Shown piece by piece: positions 23,995-32,074 of a DNA stretch of 60,039 nt. The DNA lies in assembly GCF_028737205.1 (NCBI RefSeq), contig NZ_JAQZAL010000036.1, positions 1 to 60,039 on the forward strand, written 5' to 3'. The position numbers were made by a program, and so were the translations under genes. The notes beneath the pieces were generated by a model, which was not told the origin of the DNA, did not search any database, and saw only the letters and a program-made list of their open reading frames with translations. Position 1 is the stretch's first letter. Each line of letters opens with the position of its first letter. The DNA is from Actinomycetospora lutea (GTDB taxonomy: Bacteria; Actinomycetota; Actinomycetes; Mycobacteriales; Pseudonocardiaceae).

Positions 23995-24723
23995 ATGGGG
24001 TGGAGCACCCGCCAGCTCGCCGAGCTCACCGGGACGACGCTGCGGGCGGTGCGGCACTACCACGAGGTGGGGCTGCTCGACGAGCCCGAGCGCCGCGCCA
24101 ACGGCTACAAGCAGTACGGGGTCGCGCACCTGGTGCGGGTGCTGCGGATCAAGCGCCTGACCGACCTGGGCTTCTCGCTGGCGCAGATCGAGGAGATGGG
24201 CGACGCCGACGACCACCCCGAGGAGGCCCTGCGCACCCTCGACGCCGAGCTCGCCGCGACCATCGAGCGCCTGCAGCGCGCCCGGGTCGAGCTCGGGCTG
24301 ATCCTCAGCCAGTCCTCGCCCACCGACCTGCCGCCCGAGCTGGGCCGGGTCGCGCGCACCGTCGAGCTCTCCGAGGCCGACCGCGCGTTCACCGTGGTCA
24401 TGAGCCGGGTGCTGGGCGAGCAGAGCCTCCAGGCGTACGCGGACATGCTCCGGGACGTGCCCAAGGACCCGTCGTTCACCGAGTTCGACGACCTCCCCGC
24501 CGACGCCGACGAGGCCACCCGCCAGGACCTCGCCGAGCGGATGGCCGCCCCCAGCCGCGCGCTGCGCGCCAGCCACCCCGTGCCCGACGTCGGGACCGAC
24601 AGTCCGCTCGGGCGGCGGCGCGCGGGCGAGACGATGGTCGTCGCGATGCGCGAGCTCTACAACACCGCCCAGGTCGACGTCCTGGTCCGGCTGGAGGCCG
24701 AGATCAAGAAGCTCGAGGCGTGA
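23995..24723 (+). CDS. MerR-family transcriptional regulator
   Basis: A 242-residue regulator. The N-terminal winged HTH is WSTRQLAELTGTTLRAVRHYHEVGLLDEPERRANGYKQY, followed by LVRVLRIKRLTDLGFSLAQIEEM and a coiled-coil dimerisation helix to about residue 110. The C-terminal 130 residues form an effector domain without metal-binding cysteines, so it is more like multidrug-sensing MerR proteins (BltR/TipA type) than metal sensors. The ATG has a perfect AGGAGG. It probably activates itself and the divergent MFS exporter. Confidence 0.88.
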   Translation: MGWSTRQLAELTGTTLRAVRHYHEVGLLDEPERRANGYKQYGVAHLVRVLRIKRLTDLGFSLAQIEEMGDADDHPEEALRTLDAELAATIERLQRARVELGLILSQSSPTDLPPELGRVARTVELSEADRAFTVVMSRVLGEQSLQAYADMLRDVPKDPSFTEFDDLPADADEATRQDLAERMAAPSRALRASHPVPDVGTDSPLGRRRAGETMVVAMRELYNTAQVDVLVRLEAEIKKLEA

Positions 24724-24724
24724 C

Positions 24725-25390
24725 TCACGCCAGGTAGGAGGTGTCGTTCACCAGGCGCACCGAGGCGCCGCCGTCGGGCCAGAACTCCACGACCGACAGG
24801 CACGCCAGGTCGAGGTGGAGCCGGTAGAGCATCTGCGGGCCCGCGTCGAGCGCGCGGCGCAGGATCAGTTTGATCGGCGTGACGTGGCTGACGAGCACCA
24901 CGGTCTGCCCGGGGAAGCGGCGCAGCAGGTCGTCGAGCGCGGCGTACACCCGGCCCGCGACGAGGTCGAAGCTCTCGCCCCCGGGCGGGCTGACCGCGCT
25001 GTCGCCGAGCCACGCGCGGTGGATCTCGGGGTCCTGCGCGGCGGCCTCCGAGAACGTCAGCCCCTCCCAGGCGCCGAAGTCGGTCTCGGTGAGACGGTCG
25101 TCGACGGTGACCCCGAGCCCGAGCACGCCCGCCACCGGCTCGGCGGTCTGGCGGGCGCGCATCAGCGGCGAACTGATCACCGCGCGGATGTGGCCGTCGG
25201 TGGCGACGTGGCGGGCGGCGAGGGTGGTCGCCGCGGCGGCCGCCTGCTCGAGGCCCTCGCGGGTGAGCTCGGGGTTGCCGCGCCCCGAGTAGCGGCGCTC
25301 GACCGAGAGCGGGCTCTGCCCGTGGCGCAGCAGCAGGACCCGCGTCGGCTGCGTGCTGCCGCGCCCGGTCCACGAGCCGGCGGTGGTCAT
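24725..25390 (-). CDS. Histidine phosphatase (phosphoglycerate mutase family; CobC-like)
   Basis: A 221-residue phosphohydrolase. The catalytic LLRHGQSP (phospho-His within RHG, near residue 20) and the second half-site VLVSHVTPIKLILRRAL are both present, with ETDFGAWEGLTFSEA between. The gene order nif3, zinc-ribbon, phosphatase matches M. tuberculosis Rv2230c-Rv2229c-Rv2228c. There the third protein is an RNase HI fused to this phosphatase; here only the phosphatase half is encoded. Its ATG overlaps the stop of the zinc-ribbon gene (25387-25390). Alpha-ribazole phosphate is a plausible substrate, not proven. Confidence 0.82.
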   Translation of the reverse strand: MTTAGSWTGRGSTQPTRVLLLRHGQSPLSVERRYSGRGNPELTREGLEQAAAAATTLAARHVATDGHIRAVISSPLMRARQTAEPVAGVLGLGVTVDDRLTETDFGAWEGLTFSEAAAQDPEIHRAWLGDSAVSPPGGESFDLVAGRVYAALDDLLRRFPGQTVVLVSHVTPIKLILRRALDAGPQMLYRLHLDLACLSVVEFWPDGGASVRLVNDTSYLA

Positions 25391-26139
25391 GCGTTCGCCC
25401 CCTTCCCCGCGCTCTTCGCGGTCCGCACCACGATCGCCCCGCACTGCTCGCAGCGCACGACGTCGTCGGGGGCGGCCGCGGCGACGTCGCGCAGCTCGCT
25501 GCGGTCCATCTCCAGCCGGCAGGCGCCGCAGCGGTTCCCGACGAGCTCGCCGGCCCCGGTGCCGGTGCGCGCCCGCAGCTGGTCGTAGAGCGCGACGAGG
25601 TCGCCGGGCAGCTCCCCGGCGAGCGCGGTCCGCTCGCCGCCGCGGCGCTCCTCGAGGACGTCGAGGTCGCCGAGCACCCCGTCGCGGCGCTCGACGGCGT
25701 CGGCCAGGGCCGTCTCGGCGGTGGCCAGCTCGCCCTGCTCGTGGGCCAGGTCGGTCTCGGCGGCGTCGAGGCGCTCCATGACCTCGAGCTGCTGGTCCTC
25801 CAGGACCCCGCGCCGGCGGGCGAGGGTGTCGAGCTCGTGGGAGAGGTCGGTCATCTGCTTGGCCGACACGCTGCCCGAGTCCATGAGCCCGCGGTCGCGC
25901 TCCTCGCGCGTGCGGACCTGGGTGACCTCCTGCTCGAGCTTGGCCACCTCGCGGCCGAGGTCGCTCACCGACGTCCTCGCGCGCACGACGGCGTCGCGGT
26001 GGCCCTGCACCGTCGTCTCGGCCTCCTCCACCGCCGACTGCTCGGGGAGCGTGCGCCGCCGATGCTGGGCGCGGGCGAGCTCGGCGTCGAGCGCGGCCAG
26101 CTCGAGCAGGCGGCGCTGGGCGGTCGGGTCGGCCTTCAT
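25387..26139 (-). CDS. Coiled-coil protein with C4 zinc ribbon
   Basis: A 250-residue protein. Residues about 10-180 form a long antiparallel coiled coil rich in Glu, Arg and Ala. The C-terminal zinc ribbon has GNRCGACRLEM and VRCEQCGAIVVR (two CxxC pairs, about residues 205-240). It is the Rv2229c family, conserved in actinobacteria and placed between nif3 and the phosphatase. Its function is unknown; a nucleic-acid or protein scaffold is usually proposed. Start and stop both overlap the neighbours by 4 nt, so translation is probably coupled. Confidence 0.88.
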   Translation of the reverse strand: MKADPTAQRRLLELAALDAELARAQHRRRTLPEQSAVEEAETTVQGHRDAVVRARTSVSDLGREVAKLEQEVTQVRTREERDRGLMDSGSVSAKQMTDLSHELDTLARRRGVLEDQQLEVMERLDAAETDLAHEQGELATAETALADAVERRDGVLGDLDVLEERRGGERTALAGELPGDLVALYDQLRARTGTGAGELVGNRCGACRLEMDRSELRDVAAAAPDDVVRCEQCGAIVVRTAKSAGKGANA

Positions 26140-26966
26140 GCGTTCACGGCTCCTGACGGCTGGCCGACGGTCCACGCGTCGGTGCGGGTGGTGGACACGG
26201 TGATCTCCAGGTGCGGCGCGGTCCGCGCGAGCACGGCCGCGGCCTGCGCGCACCACGGGTGCTCGGAGGCCCAGTGCGCGACGTCGACGAGGGCGGGGGC
26301 GCCGGGCTCGGCGAGGTGGTCGGTGGCGGGGTGATGGCGCAGGTCGGCGGTGACGTAGACGTCGACCCCGGCCGCGCGGGCCAGGTGCAGCATCGAGTCG
26401 CCGGCACCGCCGGAGAGGGCGACCTTCTCGACCGTCCTCGTGGGGTCGCCGGCGGCGCGCACACCCCACGCGGTGGCGGGCAGGGCGTCGGCGACCCGCT
26501 GCGTGAACGTCGCCAGCGTCTCGGGCACGGCGAGCGTGCCGACGCGCCCGATGCCCACGGTGCCGTCGCCCTCGGGCGCGAGGGGGCGCTCGACGGTCAC
26601 GCCGAGCGCGCCGGCGAGGGCGTCGGAGACGCCGGGGTTCGCGGCGTCGGCGTTGGTGTGCGCGCTGAACAGGGCGACCCCGCCGCGGATGAGCCGGTGG
26701 ATCGCGGAGCCCTTGGGCGCGGTCGTCGCGACGGCGTGCACCCCGCGCAGCAGCAGCGGGTGGTGGGTGACGAGGAGGTCGACGTCCATCGCCTCCTCGA
26801 TCACCGCCGGCAGCGGGTCCACGGCGATCAGCACCCGGCGCACCGGGGCCGCCGGGTCGCCGACCGAGAGCCCCACCGCGTCCCAGTCGTGCGCCAGCGC
26901 CGGCGGGTACGCGGCCTCGAGCGCGGCGACGGCGTCGGCGACGGTGATCGCGGGGGCGGGGGTCAT
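26136..26966 (-). CDS. NIF3-like dinuclear metal protein (GTP cyclohydrolase I type 2 family)
   Basis: A 276-residue protein of the NIF3/YbgI family. Metal-binding segments are VTHHPLLLRGV (His pair near residue 68), ALFSAHTNADAA, and near the C-terminus DVAHWASEHPW. GGAGDSMLHLARAAGVDVYVTADLRHHPATDH is the second conserved core. The family binds two metals; its activity is uncertain. It is the first gene of a three-gene operon with 4-nt overlaps. The 266 nt upstream hold no gene I can support, only a G/C-rich stretch. Confidence 0.88.
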   Translation of the reverse strand: MTPAPAITVADAVAALEAAYPPALAHDWDAVGLSVGDPAAPVRRVLIAVDPLPAVIEEAMDVDLLVTHHPLLLRGVHAVATTAPKGSAIHRLIRGGVALFSAHTNADAANPGVSDALAGALGVTVERPLAPEGDGTVGIGRVGTLAVPETLATFTQRVADALPATAWGVRAAGDPTRTVEKVALSGGAGDSMLHLARAAGVDVYVTADLRHHPATDHLAEPGAPALVDVAHWASEHPWCAQAAAVLARTAPHLEITVSTTRTDAWTVGQPSGAVNA

Positions 26967-27232
26967 GACGGCCCATTCTGCCCACCGCGGCGGTGGCGTC
27001 CCGGTGCGGGCGCGCGGGGTCGGCCCGCCGCCCGCCGCGACCGTGCCGTTCGCTGCTCCTCCGCGCCCCAACCCCCCGGTCGCGGCGGGGTCGGGGAATC
27101 CCCCGCCCGGGGCGAGGGTGCGCCCCCAGACCCCGGGGGGCGAGCCCCCTCGTGGTCGCCGCGGTGCCGGATCACCCTCGTGAGCAGCGAGGACGCGCCG
27201 CCCGGGCGGTCCCGCGGCGACGAGGGGGACCG

Positions 27233-27673
27233 ATGACGACCGAGACTTCCCCGGCACGGGGCCTGCGCGCCGCGGCCGCTCGCTGGTGGGCGCCCCTGCG
27301 CCGCACACCGCGCGCCGCGGTGCACGCCGCCGCGGGCCGGCGGCGCCACGACATCCACGCCCGCTGGCGCGAGGCCGTCCAGGAGATCGGCCTGTCCGAG
27401 AGGATCTACCTGTCCGGCGGGGTCCACCGGGTCGAACCCCGGATCACCCGGGTCGTGCTCGGCGGGCCCGAGCGCTTCACGATCCGGCTGGGCGCCGGCC
27501 AGACCTTCGACGACGTCGCGGCGGTCGGCGCGCGCATCGCGCGGGCGTTCGAGGTCGACCGCATCCGCCTGACGGAGCTCGCCGACGACCTGCTCGAGAT
27601 CGAACTGCTGACCGCCCGCTCCGCGCCGACGGCCCCGGTGTCGCGGCCGGCCGTGGTGGCGGCGGCGGCCTGA
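27233..27673 (+). CDS. Hypothetical protein, similar to the N-terminal domain of SpoIIIE-like transfer proteins
   Basis: A 146-residue protein starting at an ATG with GAGGGGGAC upstream. The first 40 residues are basic. The segment RITRVVLGGPERFTIRL, then GQTFDDVAAVGARIARAFEVDRIRLTEL and LLEIELL, resembles the short alpha/beta domain before the motor domain in FtsK/SpoIIIE-like conjugation proteins of actinobacterial plasmids. No motor domain follows, so it is either an independent small protein or a remnant. That similarity is from memory and weak. Confidence 0.45.
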   Translation: MTTETSPARGLRAAAARWWAPLRRTPRAAVHAAAGRRRHDIHARWREAVQEIGLSERIYLSGGVHRVEPRITRVVLGGPERFTIRLGAGQTFDDVAAVGARIARAFEVDRIRLTELADDLLEIELLTARSAPTAPVSRPAVVAAAA

Positions 27674-27677
27674 CCGG

Positions 27678-27727
27678 AGCAGCGAGTGACTCCCTCGCTG
27701 CGTGGGGGGCAGCGAGGGACGCCCTCG
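27678..27727. repeat. Two adjacent GCGAG-type hairpins
   Basis: GCAGCGAG (27678-27685) pairs with CTCGCTGC (27693-27700). Right after it, GCGAGGG (27711-27717) pairs with CCCTCGC (27721-27727). Both share AGCGAG and lie between the 146-residue gene and the phosphatase start at 27754. They could be a terminator pair or a small dispersed repeat. Confidence 0.5.
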
Positions 27728-27753
27728 CCCGCACCGCGGGCGGCACGGGGATC

Positions 27754-28215
27754 ATGGCGGGCGTGCACGTCGTCTTCGTCTGTTCGGGCAACATCTGCCG
27801 CTCGCCGGTGGCCGAGAGCGTCTTCCGCGCACGCCTCGCCGAGGCCGGGCTGGCCGACGCGGTGACGGTGGCCAGCGCCGGGACCGGCGACTGGCACCTC
27901 GGCGAGCCGATGGACCGGCGCGCGGCCGCGACCCTGCGCGAGCGGGGCTACGACACGGAGCACACCGCGCGTCAGATCGACCCGGAGATGCTCGCCGCGG
28001 ACCTGCTGGTCGCCGCCACGAGAGGCCACGCCCGCGACCTGATCGCCGGCGGCGCGGACCCGGAGAGGGTCGTGCTGCTGCGGGCGTTCGACCCCGCGGC
28101 GCCCGAGGGCGCCGAGGTGCCCGACCCGTACTACGGCGGCCCTGACGGCTTCGACGAGGTGCTCGACATGGTCGAGGCCGCGATGCCCGGGCTGGTCGCG
28201 CGGGTCGCCCCGTGA
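27754..28215 (+). CDS. Low-molecular-weight protein tyrosine phosphatase
   Basis: A 153-residue cytoplasmic phosphatase. The P-loop CSGNICRS (CX5RS) is near residues 10-17 and the acid loop DPYYGG is near residue 127. SAGTGDWHLGEPMDRRAAATLRERGYD is the usual second conserved region. Length is standard. The next gene starts at GTG 28212 inside its stop (GTGA), so the two are probably translationally coupled. Substrates may include tyrosine-phosphorylated or arginine-phosphorylated proteins. Confidence 0.92.
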   Translation: MAGVHVVFVCSGNICRSPVAESVFRARLAEAGLADAVTVASAGTGDWHLGEPMDRRAAATLRERGYDTEHTARQIDPEMLAADLLVAATRGHARDLIAGGADPERVVLLRAFDPAAPEGAEVPDPYYGGPDGFDEVLDMVEAAMPGLVARVAP

Positions 28216-29006
28216 CGTCGGTCGACGCGCTGCTCGCCGGGAGCGGGCGCGGCGTGGAGATGACCACGCTCGACGACGGCACCGAGGTCGTCGTCAAGTC
28301 CGGGGAGCCGTCCGCGATCGCCGCCGAGGCCGCCGGGCTGCGCTGGCTCGCCGAGCCGGGCGCGGTGGGCGTGCCCGAGGTGCTCGGGGAGACCGAGGGC
28401 CGCATGGTGTCGACGCGCGTGCCGCCGGGCCGCGCCGACCGCGACGCCGCCGAGCGGTTCGGGCGCGGCCTCGCCGCGCTGCACGCCGCCGGCGCGCCCG
28501 CGTTCGGCGCGCCGCCGCCCGGCGGACCGGTGCACGCGTGGATCGGCGAGGCGCGGATGGTCAACGAGACCGGCGGGCACTGGCCGTCGTGGTACGCCGA
28601 GCACCGCGTGCTCCCCCACGCCCGCCGCGCGCTCGGCGGCGACGACCTCGCCCTCGTCGAACGGGCCTGCGCGCGCTTCGACGCCGTGGCCGGACCGCCC
28701 GAGCCGCCGGCGCGGCTGCACGGCGACCTGTGGACCGGCAACGTGCTGTGGGCCGGCGGGCAGGGGTGGGTGATCGACCCCGCCGCGCACGGCGGGCACC
28801 GGGAGACCGACGTCGCCATGCTCGCGCTCTTCGGGGCCCCGCAGCTGGAGACGATCCTCGCCGCCTACGACGAGGCCGCGCCGCTCGCCGACGGCTGGCG
28901 CGACCGGGTCGGGCTGCACCAGCTCTGGCCCCTGCTCGTGCACGCCGAGCTGTTCGGGGGCGGCTACGGCGACCGGGCCCTCGCGGTGTGCGAGCGGATA
29001 ACCTGA
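28212..29006 (+). CDS. Fructosamine kinase-like (aminoglycoside phosphotransferase fold) protein
   Basis: A 264-residue kinase-fold protein. It has VVVKSGEPSAIAAEAAGLRWL (ATP-binding Lys and Glu), LHGDLWTGNVLW (catalytic HGDxxxxN, near 171-182) and VIDPAAHGGHRETDVAML (metal-binding DPA). This is the fructosamine/ketosamine-3-kinase group, which phosphorylates glycated amines for protein repair, though bacterial members vary. Start GTG 28212 overlaps the tyrosine phosphatase stop. Pairing of this kinase with a small tyrosine phosphatase is common in actinobacteria. Confidence 0.85.
   Translation: MTSVDALLAGSGRGVEMTTLDDGTEVVVKSGEPSAIAAEAAGLRWLAEPGAVGVPEVLGETEGRMVSTRVPPGRADRDAAERFGRGLAALHAAGAPAFGAPPPGGPVHAWIGEARMVNETGGHWPSWYAEHRVLPHARRALGGDDLALVERACARFDAVAGPPEPPARLHGDLWTGNVLWAGGQGWVIDPAAHGGHRETDVAMLALFGAPQLETILAAYDEAAPLADGWRDRVGLHQLWPLLVHAELFGGGYGDRALAVCERIT
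28999..29004 (+). promoter_or_regulatory. -10 box for leaderless surf1 transcript
   Basis: TAACCT overlaps the end of the kinase gene and lies 6 nt before the GTG start at 29011. Confidence 0.45.
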
Positions 29007-29010
29007 GCTC

Positions 29011-29850
29011 GTGCGCTTCCTGCTGCGACCCGGGTGGATCGCACTGACGCTCGCCGTGGCCGCGTTCGCGTTCGCCTGCTACTACCTGCTCGCCCCGTGG
29101 CAGTTCCACCGCGGCGACGAGCGCTCCGGCGACAACGCCGCGCTGACCCGGGCGGTCGCGACGGCGCCGGTGCCGCGCACCGAGCTCGTCGCCCCCGGCG
29201 AGGCGCCGGGGGCGGACGTGGCGTGGCGCCAGGTGGTCGTCACCGGGACCTACCGCCCGGAGGGGCAGGTGCTCGTGCGCCTGCGCAGCATCGAGGGGCA
29301 CCCCGCCAGCGAGGTGATGACGCCGCTGGTCACCACCACCGGCGAGACCGTGCTCGTCGACCGCGGCTACGTGCGCACCGACGGGCAGGGGACGTTGCCG
29401 CCGATCCCGGCGCCGCCGGGCGGGACGGTGACGGTCACCGGCTACCAGCGCCTCGACGAGGGCGCGCCGACGCGCCCCGCGGTCGTCGCCGACGGGCAGC
29501 GCCAGGTCTACTCCGCCGACGCCGCCACGGTCGCCGCCGCCGGCGGGGTGCCGACGAGCCCCGGCTACGTCCAGGTGCTCCCCGGTCAGCCCGGCGTGCT
29601 CACCTCCGTGCCCCTCCCCCCGCCCGACCCGAACCCGTCGTACTCCTACGCCTGGCAGTGGCTGATCTTCGGGCTGATGGCGATCGGGGCGTGGATCTAC
29701 TTCGCCCGCCTCGAGTACCGCCGCGAGCACGGGCTCGAACCGCGGCCCCGCGATCGCCAGGACCCCCGCGACGCCGCCGACGGCACGCCCTGGGACGCGC
29801 AGCCCCATCCCGCGGACGAGAAGCTCGCGGACCGCTACGGCCGCCGCTGA
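29011..29850 (+). CDS. SURF1-family cytochrome oxidase biogenesis factor
   Basis: A 279-residue membrane protein with one helix at each end (about residues 8-30 and 212-232) and a periplasmic domain between, as in SURF1. Motifs are LAPWQFHRGDER after the first helix, WRQVVVTGTYRPEGQVLVR, GETVLVDRGYV and the C-terminal SYSYAWQWLIFGLMAIGAWIYF. SURF1 assists heme a insertion into aa3-type oxidase. No oxidase gene is nearby. The last 45 residues form a charged cytoplasmic tail. Confidence 0.87.
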   Translation: MRFLLRPGWIALTLAVAAFAFACYYLLAPWQFHRGDERSGDNAALTRAVATAPVPRTELVAPGEAPGADVAWRQVVVTGTYRPEGQVLVRLRSIEGHPASEVMTPLVTTTGETVLVDRGYVRTDGQGTLPPIPAPPGGTVTVTGYQRLDEGAPTRPAVVADGQRQVYSADAATVAAAGGVPTSPGYVQVLPGQPGVLTSVPLPPPDPNPSYSYAWQWLIFGLMAIGAWIYFARLEYRREHGLEPRPRDRQDPRDAADGTPWDAQPHPADEKLADRYGRR

Positions 29851-29876
29851 ACCGCGCTGAACCGCGCCGAACCGCG
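29847..29876 (+). repeat. Three tandem 10-nt repeats at the surf1 stop
   Basis: The unit CTGAACCGCG occurs three times in a row (the third as CCGAACCGCG). The first copy contains the surf1 stop codon. A short local duplication; no function is implied. Confidence 0.55.
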
Positions 29877-29958
29877 CCGCCGCAACACCGCGACGGCACC
29901 GCGACCTGGCCGCGACCGTCTCGACCCACACTCGCCACCTCGTCGAGGGGGTGGTCCC

Positions 29959-30888
29959 GTGATCTCCGAACGCCTGGCCCTGACCGTCGTACCCGGTGCG
30001 GGGTGGCGAGCGGCGGACGTCCGTCTGGTGGCGCGGGAGGCCGAGGAGGCCGGCTTCGAGGCGATGTTCTCCACCGAGGTCAACAGCGACTCGATGACGA
30101 CCGCCGCGGTGATCGGCGGCGCGACGAAGCGGCTCACGGTCGGCACCTGGGTCGCGAACATCTACCTGCGGCACCCGTATCTGTGTGCCAAGGGCGCCGA
30201 GCTGATCGCCGACGACACGGGCGGCCGGTTCGTCCTGGGACTCGGCACCAGCCACGGGCCGGTGAACGACGCGCTGGGCGTCGACATGACGAACGCGCCG
30301 CGGGACCTGGTCACCTACGCGCAGGCGGTGCGCGACTGGCTGGCCGGGCGGGGACCGACCACCCACCTGCCCCAGAGCCCGGCGGCCAACACGGTGCCGA
30401 TCCACCTCGCCGTCCTGGGTTTCGGGGCCGTCACACGGGCGGCGGAGGTCGCCGACGGGCTCATGCCCACGATGTGGTCGCCGGAACGGGTGGCCGACAG
30501 CGCCCCGTACATCGCTCGCGGCCGCGCGCGCTCACCGGGCCGGCCGCCACCGGAGATGACGCTGGGCCTGCCGACCTTCCTCGGCGAGGATCTCGATCGC
30601 CTCCGGGCGACGGCCCGGGAGAACCTGGGCCTGTACACCCGCTTCCCGTTCTTCCGCCGCATGTGGCGCGAGAGCGGGTTCGGCGAGGAAGCCGACGCGA
30701 TGGACCGGTACGCGGGAGCGGCGGCCCTCAGCGACCGGCTGCTGGACTCGTTCTGTCTGCTGGGGCCCCGGTCCCGCTGCCTCGAGCGCCTCGCCGAGTA
30801 CCGCGCCGCCGGCGTCGACCTCCCGATCCTCAACCCCCCGATCGGACCGGACGCCGCCCTGGAGCTGGTCCGCACGTTCGCGGAGTGA
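29959..30888 (+). CDS. LLM-class oxidoreductase, probably F420-dependent
   Basis: A 309-residue luciferase-like TIM-barrel protein. ALTVVPGAGWRAADVRLVAREAEEAGFEAMFSTEV is the first beta-alpha unit. RLTVGTWVANIYLRHPYLCAKGAELIADDTGGRFVLGLGTSHGP is the cofactor-binding core typical of actinobacterial F420 or FMN enzymes. VLGFGAVTRAAEVADGLMP lies near the active site. Substrate unknown; the npdG gene at 52-750 supports F420 use. Start is GTG 29959 with GAGGGGGTGG upstream. Confidence 0.82.
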   Translation: MISERLALTVVPGAGWRAADVRLVAREAEEAGFEAMFSTEVNSDSMTTAAVIGGATKRLTVGTWVANIYLRHPYLCAKGAELIADDTGGRFVLGLGTSHGPVNDALGVDMTNAPRDLVTYAQAVRDWLAGRGPTTHLPQSPAANTVPIHLAVLGFGAVTRAAEVADGLMPTMWSPERVADSAPYIARGRARSPGRPPPEMTLGLPTFLGEDLDRLRATARENLGLYTRFPFFRRMWRESGFGEEADAMDRYAGAAALSDRLLDSFCLLGPRSRCLERLAEYRAAGVDLPILNPPIGPDAALELVRTFAE

Positions 30889-30913
30889 TCCTCTCGCCTC
30901 TTCCGAGCCGCCG

Positions 30914-31918
30914 TCAGCGGTCCGCCTCCGACGCGGCAGCTCCGCGACGCTCCGTACCGCTCCGGGGCCGCCACCCCGACACGACCACGGCCAGGAGCGC
31001 CGTCGCGAGCCCCACGGCGCTGGAGAGGCGCACGGCGCGCGGGAGGTCGGCGACCGCGGGCGCGCGGCCGTCGCCGAGCACGGGGCGGTCCTGCACGCCG
31101 TAGGGGTACACGGTCCGCCCGCCGAGGCGCAGGCCCAGCGCGCCCGCGAACGACGCCTCGACGGGGCCCGCGTTGGGACTCGGGTGCGCCGGGGCGTCGC
31201 GGCGCCACGCCCGCCACGCGTCGGCGGGCCGCCCGCCCACCAGCGGCGCGCACGCGGCCGTGACCAGCGCCGACACGCGCGCGGGGACGACGCCGGCGAC
31301 GTCGTCGGCCCGCGCGGAGGCCCAGCCGAACCGTTCGTACCGCGCCGAGCGGTGCCCGACCATCGCGTCGAGCGTGTTCACCGCCCGGTGCCCGAGCAGG
31401 CCCGGCACCCCGGCCACCGCGCCCCACACGAGCGGGGCGACGACGGCGTCGGCGGTGTTCTCGGCGATCGACTCGAGCGCCGCGCGCGCCAGCCCGTCGG
31501 GGTCGAGGACCGACGGGTCGCGCCCGCAGAGGTGCGGCAGGCGCTCGCGGGCGGCGTCGACGTCGCCGGCGCGCAGGGACGCCGCCATCGCCGTGCCCTC
31601 GGCCGCGAGCGATGTCCCGCCGAGCACCGTCCAGGTCGCCGCGGCCGTCAGCACGGTGCGCGCCGCGGGGTGCCGCACGCGCTCGGCGAGCACGCCCGCG
31701 CCCACCGCCCCGCCGACGAGCACCGCCGCGTACGCGACGCCCGGACCGCGGCGGTCCGCCCACCAGCGCCGCTCGAGCGCGCCCGCCACCGACCCGAACG
31801 CCGCGACGGGGTGGCCGCGGCGGGGGTCGCCGAGCACCGCGTCGGCGAGCACCCCGAGGGCGAGGCCCGCGGCCCGCGCGAGCGGCACGTCCGGCCACCG
31901 TCGCACCCTGTCGATCAT
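30914..31918 (-). CDS. cobD: Adenosylcobinamide-phosphate synthase CobD/CbiB
   Basis: A 334-residue membrane protein of cobalamin biosynthesis that attaches aminopropanol or its phosphate to adenosylcobyric acid. Motifs are LADAVLGDPRRGHPVAAFGSVAGALE at the N-terminus, LARAALESIAENTADAVVAPLVWGAVAGVPG, and AVNTLDAMVGHRSARYERFGWASARADDVAGVVPAR, then RDAPAHPSPNAGPVEASFAGALGLRLGG. The last 35 residues include a final helix and a charged tail. It is the only cobalamin gene recognised here, apart from the CobC-like phosphatase at 24725-25390. Confidence 0.93.
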   Translation of the reverse strand: MIDRVRRWPDVPLARAAGLALGVLADAVLGDPRRGHPVAAFGSVAGALERRWWADRRGPGVAYAAVLVGGAVGAGVLAERVRHPAARTVLTAAATWTVLGGTSLAAEGTAMAASLRAGDVDAARERLPHLCGRDPSVLDPDGLARAALESIAENTADAVVAPLVWGAVAGVPGLLGHRAVNTLDAMVGHRSARYERFGWASARADDVAGVVPARVSALVTAACAPLVGGRPADAWRAWRRDAPAHPSPNAGPVEASFAGALGLRLGGRTVYPYGVQDRPVLGDGRAPAVADLPRAVRLSSAVGLATALLAVVVSGWRPRSGTERRGAAASEADR

Positions 31919-31990
31919 GCGCAACGTGCCCCTCGCCCCACGTCGCCGGCCCCGGCGTTCCGGCGGCGGGCGCCCCTCGCCCCTCTCGTC

Positions 31991-32011
31991 GAGCGAAGGG
32001 CCCCTTCGCTC
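31991..32011. repeat. 21-nt near-perfect palindrome
   Basis: GAGCGAAGGG (31991-32000) and CCCTTCGCTC (32002-32011) are exact reverse complements around a single C. It lies between the divergent cobD and tenA genes. It could be an operator; the single-base centre makes an RNA hairpin less stable. Confidence 0.5.
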
Positions 32012-32074
32012 AGAACACCCCGGCGCGCCCGCACCCTGCGATGATCTCACCCGGCGCATGACAGGGTGCTCGCC

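Noticed and set aside
17033..31930. CGATCATGCGSAACGTGCC at 17033-17051 and 31912-31930 (one mismatch)
   Set aside because: One such 19-nt pair is expected about every second time by chance in 60 kb, more in biased DNA. One copy spans the cobD start codon, the other is intergenic, so no common role is apparent.
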